Position numbers and translations under genes: made by a program. This document shows, in pieces, positions 12,601-23,066 of a DNA stretch of 64,000 bases. The stretch's first letter is position 1; every line of letters begins with the position of its first letter. A model generated the notes under the pieces. That model was given only the letters and a program-made list of their open reading frames with translations, did no database searches and was not told the origin of the DNA. Origin of the DNA: Cryptomeria japonica (Eukaryota; Streptophyta; Pinopsida; Cupressales; Cupressaceae); the NCBI RefSeq assembly GCF_030272615.1, contig NC_081406.1, positions 234,766,922 through 234,830,921 on the forward strand. Reading direction: 5' to 3'.

Positions 12601-13003
12601 CAGTTGCATTCAAATAGGTTACTGCTTCAATGGCTTGCTTTGTGATCTTGTGAGGTCTATTTAGCCACATAAACTCATCATGGATTCGGTTCAAGACATA
12701 CCTAACCCATTTGAATTCATCAAACACCAGAGAATGAATAAAATAGATAGGCTTCAGATTCCCCATTCCATCCATCATATGCTTGGTGTATAATGATAAC
12801 ATGTCTGCATTCCCAAGCTCTTTGATATTGCAATGAGCGTATGCCCTAATATCTTCATTGTGAAATAGACCATATGGCACAAAGAAAAATGCTCATTTCA
12901 GATCGTCATTGACCGATTTGAATGGATGTTTCTTAAACACTCACCTTTCCCTTTCAGTGATCTCAACTACTAACAAGGTTGCTATAACAAATTGTGATGC
13001 CAT
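9640..13003 (-). pseudogene. second large protein (cargo frame) of element 3
   Basis: An ATG at 13003 opens MASQFVIATLLVVEI. Downstream come AFFFVPYGLFHNEDIRAYA, FDEFKWVRYVLNRIHDEFMW and ILLSELMSNLKNI, which align in order with AFSLIPDRVLLVEDVRFFT, FKPQWVKFVLSRVHYDFMW and VLLKNLFENLNTI of the element 2 frame at 37076. The middle (about 12100-10700) is rich in Lys, Pro, Ser and Glu (for example ARKPIPPPKPQSKSTDG), and the C-terminal third contains coiled-coil or amphipathic helices (10625-10062, ending near LQDALDEVGQIY-like sequence). Multiple stops and at least one frameshift kill it. It occupies the place where pol should be. No enzymatic motif is visible; the N-terminal part resembles plant mobile-domain or transposon-associated proteins, by inference only. 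Confidence 0.65.
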
Positions 13004-13419
13004 TTTGAAAGTAGGGTATTAAAAACAACTTGAACATGAATAAATACCTATTTAGTTTCAATCGAATTCTAGGAATCACTATCAGGTCACTTCAAGCTCT
13101 ATTTTTGCTGCTCAATCTCGTTCATCTTGCTCTCCTAGTATTTCTCTCCATTCACAATATGAATAATGAATGTGAGAATTCCATTTTTATCCTCTGAAAA
13201 CCTAATTTTAAGTTGTAATAAATGCATAACCCTAAAGGCTTTCTGGATACCTTGTTTTCTAAGAATTCATCATTGGATTCTTAGATAGGCATGTAATCTT
13301 CTAAATATCAACTTCATAGCTAATCTCAATCATCTCCAACCATCCTCAACTAGTTATAGATCTTTGAAAGGGGTTTTTAAGGATCTGCATGAAAATCTTT
13401 CCCCTAAAGATCAAATGCC

Positions 13420-13849
13420 TTAGTTATCAAATGAGGTTCCAACACCAAAATCGGGTGTGAAGCCATTATGAACATTTGAATCTTCCTTCTTAAGCCACAT
13501 CTTCTTATGTTTCTCGCTAGCCTCTTCAACCTTCACTTTTGATTTCTCATCTGATCTATTATTGTCTATCAGAGCATTCTTGCTTCTCCAATATTTTGCA
13601 ATGTGACCAAATTTGTTGCATGCATAGCAAGCTACATTTCCTTGCAATGGCCTGAAGTTCATCTGATTTGGTCTCATCCTGCATTGGTTAGGAATGTGTC
13701 CAAACATTCTATAAGAATAGCATCTCTTATTTTGGAAATTTTTCATCAATTCTCTACACATGTTTGACTTATGACCAAAGTTGTTCCATTTGAAACATTG
13801 ATCAATAAAGCTAGGACCATTATTCATCATCCTATTTTTGCATTGTTTT
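13420..13849 (-). pseudogene. gag zinc-knuckle region of element 3 (3' part)
   Basis: The minus-strand frame carries three CCHC-like zinc knuckles, CFKWNNFGHKSNMC, CYSYRMFGHIPNQC and CYACNKFGHIAKYW. Each keeps the Gly-His spacing of a retroviral-type CX2CX4HX4C knuckle but has lost one cysteine (to Trp, Tyr and Trp). A Lys/Glu-rich tail follows and ends at 13420. The 5' part of the same gag lies at 41954-42695, separated by the insertion of element 2, whose left LTR begins at 13850. Nucleic-acid binding would be expected of an intact copy. Confidence 0.8.
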
Positions 13850-15037
13850 TGTTACTATTTACTAAGTTGTCATTAGTCTTATGTCCAAAGTCATTCTATA
13901 TACTCTAGTCGGTTATTACTACCGAAATATTCAGTCGGTAAGCATAGAGCAGTCGGTTATAGAAGTTACAAGTCACAAAGTTTAGTATACACTGAGCTGT
14001 CTACCGAGTAACGTTCTATGACTATCGAGCAAGAAAGATGGTATACCGAGTTAATACACACCGAGTGAAATGTGTTACCAAATTCATTGAACCTAGACAC
14101 ATATGGGAAACATGTTGCAAAGATCGGGGAACAAGAAATCGTTAACACATTGGAAATTGCACTTACAGATTTTATATGATTTTGAGGACATCTATCCAAT
14201 GAAATAATTTTGTATGGTTATTCATTTAATGAATCATATTTGTAAGATCAAAGCATGAACAAGATCACCATTACAAGAGATCTATTTATACAACATGAAT
14301 TCAAGATCAAATATATGTGTGTGAAGCAAGACATATGTGAAAAGAAAAATCATGCGAAAGCACTGAGTGTTATGACTGTTACGATTGATAGAGATACACA
14401 AAGGTCACCGAGAAGGATTTTAGAGAACAATCAAGGAACACAGTAAATAGAAAGGTTTACCAAGTTAATTTATGGTTTACTGAGGTATTCTATAGGCAAG
14501 GTAATTTTATTTTGAGCACATAGAATCTGCTATAACATTTCAGATGTGAAGTTGCAGATATTTTGTAAGATTTTGATTGTAATATTTTGAGTTGTAAGAG
14601 AAACCTTTAACGGGGTAAAAGACTCTAACAAAGTCTATAAATTGTAAAGCCTTTAACCAGGTGTAGCACTTAGAATAAGTGTTGTAAAATCCTTTAGCAA
14701 GGTAGATCTAAAGATCTTGATACTCCTAACAGGGTAAGCTATCAGAAATAGCTAAACATGTAGCTCTAATCGAGCAACCTTTATTATTGCAGTAGTGAAG
14801 TTGTGGGTGCCATCCCCACCACAATTTTTCTCTCTAACCAAGAGTTTTTGCGTAACCAAAATATATGTGTTATGGAGTGAATCATGTATGATTTTTATTT
14901 ATTTGTTTTAGCATTATATTATGTTACAGCAGCTTTCAGTTTATGCTTAATAGTAAAGTTATTGTTGAAGAAAAGATTTGAAGTACTGATTCACCCCTCC
15001 CCTCTCAGTACATTAGCTTTCCATATTGGGCCTAACA
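13850..15037 (+). repeat. 5' LTR of element 2
   Basis: It begins TGTTACTATTTACTAAG and ends CCTAACA (1188 bp), pairing with 40770-41953 (1184 bp, end mutated to CCTAATA). It is rich in CGGT/ACCGAG motifs and contains an AT-rich central part. The right end contains the pyrimidine stretch CACCCCTCCCCTCTCAGTA shared in style with the other Copia-like LTRs. Confidence 0.93.
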
Positions 15038-15039
15038 AT

Positions 15040-15051
15040 TGGTATCAGAGC
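15040..15051 (+). other. primer binding site of element 2
   Basis: TGGTATCAGAGC lies two bases after the LTR end, the standard PBS complementary to the 3' end of initiator tRNA-Met used by most plant Copia and many non-autonomous elements. Confidence 0.92.
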
Positions 15052-15099
15052 TTTAATCTTGGAAAAGGGTTTAACTGCCTAAAGAGAAAGATCTTATCA

Positions 15100-16371
15100 A
15101 TGGAAGACTACAAACAATCTTGGAGAATTGTGAATCTTCAAAATGAATTGGATCATGCTAATCAAGTGATTGCAGACATGTAGAAACAAATGCAAAGATC
15201 ACTGAAAGTTAGAAGAAAATTATTTGATGATTTGCAGGACTCTCAAGAGCTGGTGGAACAAATTGAGACATCATCTGAGAATAGTATATCTGAAGAGACT
15301 GAAGAAATGATTGGAGCATTGAACGAAAAGAACAAAGCATTGACTGATCAGCTAAAAGAAATGAAAATAGAACATGAACATTTCAGCACACAGATGATTG
15401 AAAATCTTGATGCATTGAGGACAACAGAGGATAACATTAGAGATACAGAAAGAGAAAAACAATAGCTTGAAGAATTAGTGTCTGAAAAGAATGATGAAAT
15501 CACAAGGATGACTGGAATTCAACAAAATCTATTTGATCAATTGGGTTATGCACATCATGAAGCAAATCTAAAAGAAAATGAGAATCAAGTATTGAAACTT
15601 GAAATATCAAGATTAACTGATGAACTTGAAACAAAGAAGAAATCCAAAGAAACACTGAAGAAAATTTATGAAGCATCAAGGATGTTGGATGAGCAACTAA
15701 CTACAAGAAGACCCAACAAAGATGCGGGACTTGGTTACAAAGGAAAGAACTCCACCAAGAAAGGGATCAACACCACCGAGAGAGGAGAATCATCAAAACA
15801 AGTTGTAAACAAGAAGAACATCAAAGGAAAGAAACCTATTTGCAACTACTGTGGAAAACAAGGACATTCTACCAACATGTGCCAAATTAGAAAAGGTAAG
15901 AAACCGAATGTCACTAGGTCCAATGGTTATTGTTACAATTGCAATAAATATGGTCACACATCTAACCAATGTAGGACAAAGTCTGCTAGCAATTATCAGA
16001 AGGAAAAATTCAAAAGGTTTTGTAAAAACAGCAATAGATATGGACACGGTACCGAGAAGTGTTGGTTCAAGCAGAAGAACTATATGTGATCTGCACACCG
16101 AGCAAATACTAGAGGTTACTGAACTCATACAGATCTTAACCGACAGTATACTGCAGTACCATGGGATTATAATACAAGGACATGGTGTGAATGTTGTGGA
16201 AGATATGGACATATAAGTGCCAACTGCTTTATAAGGTTTGGAGTGAACAACCAAAGATCATGGAGAAATCCTGGTATGGCATGTTTTCATTGTCACAAAG
16301 TTGGACACTTCGCTAGAGATTGCAGAGATCAACCTAAAGGAGATATTGAAGAAATAAAAAGCAAATTCTAG
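15100..16371 (+). pseudogene. gag of element 2: coiled coil plus five zinc knuckles
   Basis: One frame runs from ATG at 15100 (MEDYKQSWRIVNLQNELDHA) to TAG at 16369. Residues 1-210 are heptad-rich coiled coil (for example IGALNEKNKALTDQLKEMK). A basic linker follows, then five knuckles: CNYCGKQGHSTNMC (15841), CYNCNKYGHTSNQC (15931), CKNSNRYGHGTEKC (16021, second Cys lost), CECCGRYGHISANC (16186) and CFHCHKVGHFARDC (16282). Four internal stops (TAG at 15181 and 15463, TGA at 16087 and 16120) break it, but there is no frameshift. By family knowledge, knuckle proteins of this kind package RNA. The coiled coil instead of a recognisable capsid fold is unusual. Element 1 inserted 46 bases after the stop. 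Confidence 0.85.
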
Positions 16372-16729
16372 ATGATTTGGAAAAAGAAGGAAATTGTGTC
16401 AAATGAAGAAAGCACCTTGTTATCACTGTTTTAAAATTGGGTTCTTTCCCAATAATTGCCTATGGTATTTTGAATTTTTTTTGAATAGGGTATGGTCTAA
16501 GGTGTTTCAGCTTTGTTCTAAACCTGGAGGGTTTAAGGGTTTTCCAAGTTTTAAACTTTATCTTTTGTATTAGATCCCCTGGTTTCTATTCCTTCGTTAC
16601 TTTATTCCACTTAAGTCATGGGTCGCGGGGTCGTAAGAAGTGTCCCCCCCTTGCTATTTACCTAGGCGGTCATGTTGATTATTTGAAAATTTTTCGCCTT
16701 GTATTATTTCATTCTAAAGTGTCGGGCCC

Positions 16730-17760
16730 GGTAAATGCCGATCAATTTGAGAAAGGATCTGACGGTCAGCGCTATTTCACGAGGGTTAAGTGCTCACCCT
16801 TTAAGGCTGCGAAATAGCAAGAATGAATATCAGCCGTCCATGTGTCACGACGGGGTAAGTGGAAGGCATAGCTGTCAGAGATAGCTGGAGCCCCGTGGTT
16901 TTCTTCTGGCATATTATAAGGTAGCACGTGGCACAGGCCGCCACAGTCAGCAGGTCAAGGCGTTAGGTGTCCATGACGTGTCAGTGGGCCCCAAAGATGA
17001 GTCGGCTCATAGGTGGAGATGACCTGGCAAGGACAGCTTTTATAATTTACTAAGACCCCGTGGCTCCTTCGAGCAAATGAAAAATTGACAGGTCAGCTCC
17101 GAAGGTGACAAGGCGCCAGGTGTCCATGGCGTGTCTGTGGGCCCACCACCTCTGAGAGCTTCTAACAGAGTTTAAATGCCGAGCAAGTTAAGATAAGATC
17201 TAACGGCTCGCGCTATTTCGCAAGGGTAAGATGCCCACCTTTTAAGGCCGCGAAATAGCGAAAGTTAACCAGGACCGTCCACGTGTCTTGATGACACGCG
17301 GTCTAAAAGGAAACTGTGGGTCCCTACGGTTTCTGCTTGACGAATGACAAATTGACAGGTCGGCTCCAAAAGTGACAAGGCGCCAGGTGTCCATGGCGTG
17401 TCCGTGGGCCCACCACCTCTGAGAGCCTTCACAAGGGGTTAATATTAGCCGTCCACGTGTCTTGATGATGACGTAGGAGATAGACTTGTTGAGACGAAGG
17501 TAGGGCCCCCATGGTTCTTCTTCTGGCAAATGATAGAATGACAAATTAGCATGGTAAGTGACTGGATGCCAGGTGTTAGTGATGGCTCAGCGGGCCCACC
17601 ATTCCTGAGGACCTGTTCGAAGGATTAAAAGGTGGTTAACTTGAAAGATGATCCAACGGCCCATGCTATTTTGCAAGGATGAGGTGCTCACCTTTTAAGG
17701 CCGCAAAATAGCGAGAGTTAACGAGGGCCATCCACGTGTCATGATGATGACATGGCAAAA
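16730..17760 (+). promoter_or_regulatory. U3 repeat array with hairpins and G-box/ABRE-like motifs
   Basis: Two interleaved repeat families fill this kilobase. Family A is a hairpin unit with arms of the type CGCTATTTCGC/GCGAAATAGCG separated by about 28 bp; the arms lie at 16770-16780 with 16809-16818, 17211-17221 with 17250-17260, and 17665-17674 with 17703-17712. Each is followed by a CCACGTGTC-like box (17279, 17453 and 17732; CCATGTGTC near 16838) and a TGATGAC/TGACG stretch. Family B is an approximately 83-bp unit containing GGCGCCAGGTGTCCATGGCG and GTGGGCCCACC, at 17081-17163 and 17349-17431, with diverged copies near 16965 and 17565. CACGTG also occurs at 16925. CACGTGTC is the core of abscisic-acid response elements and TGACG is bound by TGA-type bZIPs, so stress- or hormone-responsive transcription is plausible but untested. 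Confidence 0.65.
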
Positions 17761-17785
17761 AGGGAAAAACATGGGCCTGCCACAG

Positions 17786-17792
17786 TATAAAG
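17786..17792 (+). promoter_or_regulatory. TATA box of element 1 5' LTR
   Basis: TATAAAG within CACAGTATAAAGGGATACA lies just after the repeat array and about 500 bp before the LTR gene. It is intact in the other LTR at 31428-31434. The predicted transcript start is roughly 17815-17825. Confidence 0.6.
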
Positions 17793-18286
17793 GGATACAT
17801 TCGGCCAGTACCAAAATAGAATGTAAAGGGATTTTCTAAACCAATGATTAGATGCCGTGTGGTATTATGTAGCCAATAGAAGGATGGGACCCAGACTAAA
17901 GACAAAGCCGTCAAAATGAAATTCACAGTGAGACACTTGCAGGAAGGCTGTGACCCGTTGGAGTTAAGATATGAATTCTCGTATGAATTCGATTTTGAAG
18001 GGATGGCCGAAGCATGCGGAATCAATGTTATAGTTAAGGCCCAGAGTACAAGCATTTGATTTCCCAACAACCAAGTATAGAGATCTTTTAAAAGGATTTT
18101 GCAGAAGAGTAACGCAGAGTTATCTTTTGCAAATACAGAGAAGGTGAATCAGTTGCAGAGCGAATTTCTTCCAGCAAGCATCAGGTTCTTTCTTATTTTG
18201 AAACCATACTTGTGTTGTAATAAGTGAAATTATTCTCGTATTACAGAAGTGTTTTAAGAAGTGACATTCCTTTGGTTGTATTGCAA

Positions 18287-21200
18287 ATGGCTCCTAAAAG
18301 GGAATTTTCTGGTAAAGTTGATTATTTAGAAAGAAGTGTGTGTGATGACTTTTTAGAACAGTTAACACTGTCAACCAATCAGGCATCTAAGGCCAAGGAG
18401 TTAGTACCCAAGGCTCCCCGTCTGAAGATTGGAGAGGGATTATATGACAAGGGTAATTGGTTAAGAGACCCACAGGTTGGATTGTTTGGGTTGGGGTTAT
18501 TTAGAATCGGATTTGGGATGAGGAATTCTCCTGCTCCTCAAAATAGCATTTGGGAATTAGATGTTGGGAAGTTGGTGGTCCCAGGGGTGTTCATGGATAC
18601 AGATTTGTTAACCCAAATGGCATTAAATTATGATTCAGTTACAAGGTGTATCCGGGATGTAAATGGAAAAACCCTCGTGGAGATTAATGCAGAAGAGTTG
18701 AGAAAAGCATTTGGGCTCAGTGAGTTCACCAATTTCTTGGAACCTATAAACTTCACACAATTAGCTCAGGTGTACAGGGCACAGAGGAGTCATCTTAGGA
18801 ATGGGCCTCTCAAAGAACTTTTTCTGAAAGTAGGAGGGTTAGCAGTTGTAGGGCCCAATACACAAGAGCCTTTTTCATTAAGTATGTTTACCTTGAGGGC
18901 AAAAGGGATGTATTGGGCACTTTGCCAAGTTCTAGGAGAGGATGCTGAATCGAATATGCCAAACCATTACATGCTAATGATTGTTCAAATTTTGAATCCT
19001 TCCCTTGCTATTACATTTGATTATGCTTCCTATATTGCTGATGCTATCCATGGAGGATTGATAGGGATAAAGAATGGAAAGGTAGATAGGCCATTTGGGT
19101 GGTATTCACTCTTGATGCACCTCTTTCTCTTCAAAGGTGGTGATTATTTCGCCAGTGGAATGGACCTGGTAAAAGAAAAGGAGGGAGAAAAGATGTCGGT
19201 ACAACTATGGAGTACTGTGTTGTCATGGGACAGAGAGGATGCTAGTTTTCTGAAATTTGATAAATATTTTGCATCCAAAATAAGGACTCTCCTTTGCTCT
19301 GACAACCCAAGAGTCCCCAAGGTTCTTCTGGAGTTCTTAAGACCAAAAGAATTCGCAGAAAATATCAAGATAGTTCATAACTGGGGTGATATGTACTTAT
19401 ATCCAGTCTCTACAGTTTTTAGAGTCTTTGGTTTTAGAGGCACCCCATTTTTGTTACCATACCAGGTTCCCCTCAAAGTGGGAATAGCTGAGATTCTCAG
19501 ACAAATTGGTAACCTGCAAGAGGCAGAGTTAACAGGCAGAGGTAAAGGGACTATTTTCCCTACGGCTACAGTAGCCCACCAATTTGTAATCACCAAGGGA
19601 GGCTAGAAATGTTTCGAGGATTTCCTCAAACCCTACCATTTGTCCACTACAGTGTCTAGATGTGCTGATCCAGAGGACTTTTACAATGGTGTGTTCCGGA
19701 AGAAAGTAGCATGCAGAGGTAGGCCTCATCAATTCTACTTTCCTGAAGACCTCATCAGGAATGAATTTGATTTAGATGAACAGGAGTTGAGGAAGGAAAA
19801 GTGGGTGGCTTACAGGAAGGCCCTAGATTTTGTGCATCAATTTGATGCTAGCTATGACCCATTGTCTAGCTTCTTCCCATTGAAAGAGAAAATAAAATTT
19901 TTGATTATTTGCTTTGAGGATGTAATGCAAACAATAAAGGAGAAGAGGGAAGTTGTAATCAAGAATAACCCTGAGAAAGCAAGAATGATTTTGGGAAAAT
20001 CAGCTCCCATTAAAGCAATCCCTCCTGGTGATTACACCCTGCATAAGAAAGAAGGTTACAGTGTGTTGATGTCTACAACAGGGGAGCCCTCTTCATCTAA
20101 AGGAAAGAGGAAGGTACAAGATGTCATTGACATCCAGGACAGCCCAAAGAAGCAGAGGGTGGGAAAGGAAGTGCAATCAGATACACCCCTCTATTCCCCA
20201 TCCCAATCCCCTCTCCACATAGGAGATGAGCAAGCAGCAACTGAATACCTCTCTCAGTTGGGCAGCTTGGGGGAGATTGCATATACATATGATGAAGTGG
20301 AAGAAGGGATGCCACAAGAACCCACTGAAGCACAGATGGACATCACTTCAACTGAACTCAAAGGCCAGGAGTGGGATCCTGAGATAAAGAAGGCCACTAG
20401 TGTCTTTCTAGCTGATGATGGCTTTGTCACATCTGAAGCATTTATGCAATTTATCTGAAAGCAACATATAGATAAATATAATGCTAGATGTGAAGCAAAA
20501 AGGGCAGAGCAGCCTAATAAAGATCCAGCCGCAGTAGAGGAAGAGATAAAATAGGAGATGATGGAAGAATTCAAAACCATCACTCCTGAACAGGGAAGGG
20601 ATTTAGTAGCACAAGCTGGAGTGCTCATTTTACCAGAGTGGAATATTTCTGATGCTCTGGTGTTGGATGCAGTGAGAAAAGAGACCAAACCCATGGAAGG
20701 GGTTACATTCAGTAAGGACAATGCTGCACTGGTCATGTGGTCCCTTAAAAGAAATGAGGACAAGAAAGGTAAAGATACCTCAGGGACAAGTCACATTGGT
20801 GGATTGATGGTCAAGAGAGTAGAGAGTACAGGGGTAGTAGAGGCTGCTAGCACTGTCCTAGAGACTGCCAAATTTAGTGTTGCAGTGGCTGAAAAGGAAG
20901 CCAAAGAAAAGGAGGCCCTCCAGTTTAAATTGGAAACAGTTTTGAAGGCTTATGATAGTGCCAAGGAGGAGATAAGAGGCAGAGATAACATTATTGCTAA
21001 ATTGCAGAGCCAGCTAGCAGGACAGCACCAACAAGGTGAGTCTTCAACATTAATGATCACCTCTTCTCCTGCAAGACCTCCACCTACTAGCCCCATTATT
21101 GAGTTCCCACCATCTCCTACGCCTTCTAGCTCTCAAGTGATTGAGATAACTCCCCAAGAATTGGAGAGTCTAAAGCAAACTCAGGCTTATTATGCAGGAA

Positions 21201-21931
21201 AGTATGAAGAGAAGATAAAAGCCACAATCTCCAATTTTGCAGACACTATAAATGCCTCACTCCTTCACAATAGTGTAGGAAAGGTCATGGAGATATGGAC
21301 TGAGTTAAGAAGAAATAAGGCCATTTTGACACCCATTTTTGACAGATGGAGGCCTAGGGAGCAAGACTTAGAGTTCATGTGTGTTTCCTGTGATGAAGCA
21401 AGATCTAACCCTATTATCAAATCCACTTCTGATATCACTAAGAGTTTATTGCAATTGGCAACAGAGGTGGACAATGTGGAAAGAAGGGTTAAATTGCTTA
21501 AAAAGGAATACACTGATCAAGTTTGTGAGTTGCTCCCAGGAATTTTTGCCAGTCCAGATCAGCTAAAAGATAAGCAGATATGGCTCAATGAGATGGATGC
21601 CAAATTGTCAGCAAGGGTCAAGGGAATCATTGATCTGGATGATACCTCATTTTTTGTTATAACCATACAAGAAATAGAAAGAATTAAATCCCACTATAGT
21701 TTTCTTAACTCAGAAGTCAACAAGCTGAGGAATTCTTGGAAAAGGTTGACTAAAGTTAAGAATGATGTGATTAGTTTTGTATGGCCGACAGAGGGGACAT
21801 ATAGTGAGTGGGGAGTTAAATATTCCACTCAAGATCCGGAGCAGTTGGAGGGCGTCCCTGAAGAGCCAGAAGAAGTTACAACTGAACAACCCGTTGAACA
21901 GATTGCTGGGGAATTTGAGAAGAGCGCATAA
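18287..21931 (+). pseudogene. LTR gene, 5' copy: unknown large protein encoded in the LTR
   Basis: The start is placed at MAPKREF because the diverged relative at 9371 begins at the same point; an upstream in-frame ATG at 18224 is not conserved there. One frame of about 1214 codons runs to TAA at 21929. Residues 1 to about 450 look globular, with hydrophobic helical segments such as AITFDYASYIADAIHGGLIG. A basic KGKRK...KKQR cluster near residues 604-624 could be a nuclear signal. A coiled coil follows near residues 860-910, then a Pro/Ser-rich hinge (21061-21140) and a helical C-terminus. Stops are TAG 19604 and TGA 20456 (both TGG in the other LTR) and TAG 20552, which both LTRs share. No enzyme motif is visible. 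It compares with the extra upstream protein of Ogre elements by position only. Confidence 0.8.
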
Positions 21932-21971
21932 CGAATTCACGCAAAAAAATCATAACCTCTTCAATTTTTGA

Positions 21972-21977
21972 AATAAA
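21972..21977 (+). promoter_or_regulatory. poly(A) signal after the LTR gene (5' LTR)
   Basis: AATAAA lies 41 bases after the LTR gene stop and is also present at 35614-35619. With the TATA box it would frame the gene as a complete transcription unit inside the LTR, suggesting a very long R region (about 17.8 to 22.0 kb). This is a prediction from sequence only. Confidence 0.5.
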
Positions 21978-22871
21978 TTGTAACAAACTTTCCTCGAGAA
22001 GTCCGAAGCTTTGTGCATCCATATTGTTATAAATGGATACCAAGACTAGAGAGAAAGGGATCACAAAAATTTTGTAAGAAAACGCTGCAGAAAAATTATC
22101 TGAGCTTTTCCAAAGTTCAATGGAGAATTAGACTTTTGTAAAATCTTTTCAAATGAATATCAATATACAGGCCGTCAGTTTTGAGTAAAGCTCTGTGTCG
22201 TCTTCAATCTTGTCCTTAAGTCTATTTACTGTTTTCATTCTGAATAATCCAGAATTTTCTGTTTGATTGAAATTGTAAGGCAATCTCAGTATGGATGTTT
22301 TTAGCTTTTCTCTTTAGGAGGGAAATTAAAAATGCATGATCATTCTTACCAGTAAATACTTTGGGAGAGACTTTGCATTTTGAGGACCATAGTTTAGTTT
22401 GAAGTGATTGAATTCTTGTTGGTGTTAGGCATTCGCAAGGATTAATGGAAACCAAGTTGATGGGAAGTATAGGGATATTTTGTTTCAGGAATTTTATTTG
22501 AGTTTGAGTGACTCTGTGGCCATGGATAAAGCAATGGTACTAATCGAAGCTGTTTATTGCATGCTTTGTTGATCAAATATGCTGAAGTTGAGTATTGTTT
22601 CATTCTTTGTTTTTAGTTGTTTTCAAGGTGAATAAACTCACTGGTTTTCTGGATTGGTTTGCTGTGGGTTTGTTGCTTAAGAGTGTGAAGTTAATTCACA
22701 AAGGGTATACCCACCTGGGTTCAAGGAAGAGCCCGAAGTGTAGAAGGTCTAACCAAACCTTGTCATATGTTGTCTCTAAAATCCCTTTATCCTTGATGTC
22801 TTCTCGGCACCCATTTTAGATTGTATTATTAAGGGCATTGAAGGGGAATCAGATTTTGAGAACAACAAAAG

Positions 22872-22890
22872 TGGCGACTCTGCTGGGGAC
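22872..22890 (+). other. primer binding site of element 1
   Basis: TGGCGACTCTGCTGGGGAC starts four bases after the LTR end. It fits the PBS type reported for Tat/Ogre Gypsy elements, usually assigned to tRNA-Arg; I could not check the tRNA. An 11-base repeat of its start, TGGCGACTCTG, recurs at 22999-23009 in the leader. Confidence 0.8.
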
Positions 22891-23066
22891 AGTTATCACA
22901 AAGACATAGACATAGAATCTGTGCCGAGACTTATGGAGAATATCATTGTATTTGTGAGTAAGACTGCTTGTTCTTTATCTTTCCCATAGTTTTGTGGGTG
23001 GCGACTCTGTTACTATTGAACCAGTCCTTGTGAGAATACCAACTTTCCAAAATAAAGACAAGCAAG

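Larger units (their letters stand above)
16418..22867 (+). repeat. 5' LTR of element 1 (6450 bp, coding)
   Basis: From left to right it contains a repeat-rich promoter array (about 16730-17760), a TATA box (17786), a leader, the LTR gene (18287-21931), an AATAAA (21972) and a 0.9-kb tail without coding signal (21978-22867). LTRs of plant elements are usually 0.3-2 kb, with up to about 5 kb in Ogre relatives, so this is extreme. If transcription starts after the TATA box, the gene would be the first cistron of the genomic RNA. Confidence 0.95.

Noticed and set aside
15040-15051. tRNA-like sequence next to LTR ends
   Set aside because: These are primer binding sites of 12-19 bases, not tRNA genes.
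17665-17712. Compensatory change in the third hairpin (TTTTGC with GCAAAA) as evidence for selected RNA structure
   Set aside because: Both changes are CpG-type C-to-T and G-to-A and the other LTR lacks one of them, so deamination explains it more simply.
16730-17760. Hairpin repeats as a possible CRISPR array or MITE cluster
   Set aside because: The units lie inside an LTR, are duplicated with it, lack spacers of regular length and have no TSD of their own.
17242-18070. Minus-strand frames in the element 1 promoter array, repeated at 30884-31712
   Set aside because: They recur only because the LTR is duplicated; they run through hairpin repeats and the TATA region and show no protein features.
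20254-20763. A 169-codon minus-strand frame, also at 33896-34405
   Set aside because: It is an antisense shadow of the LTR gene in both copies; the sense frame has clear homologues.
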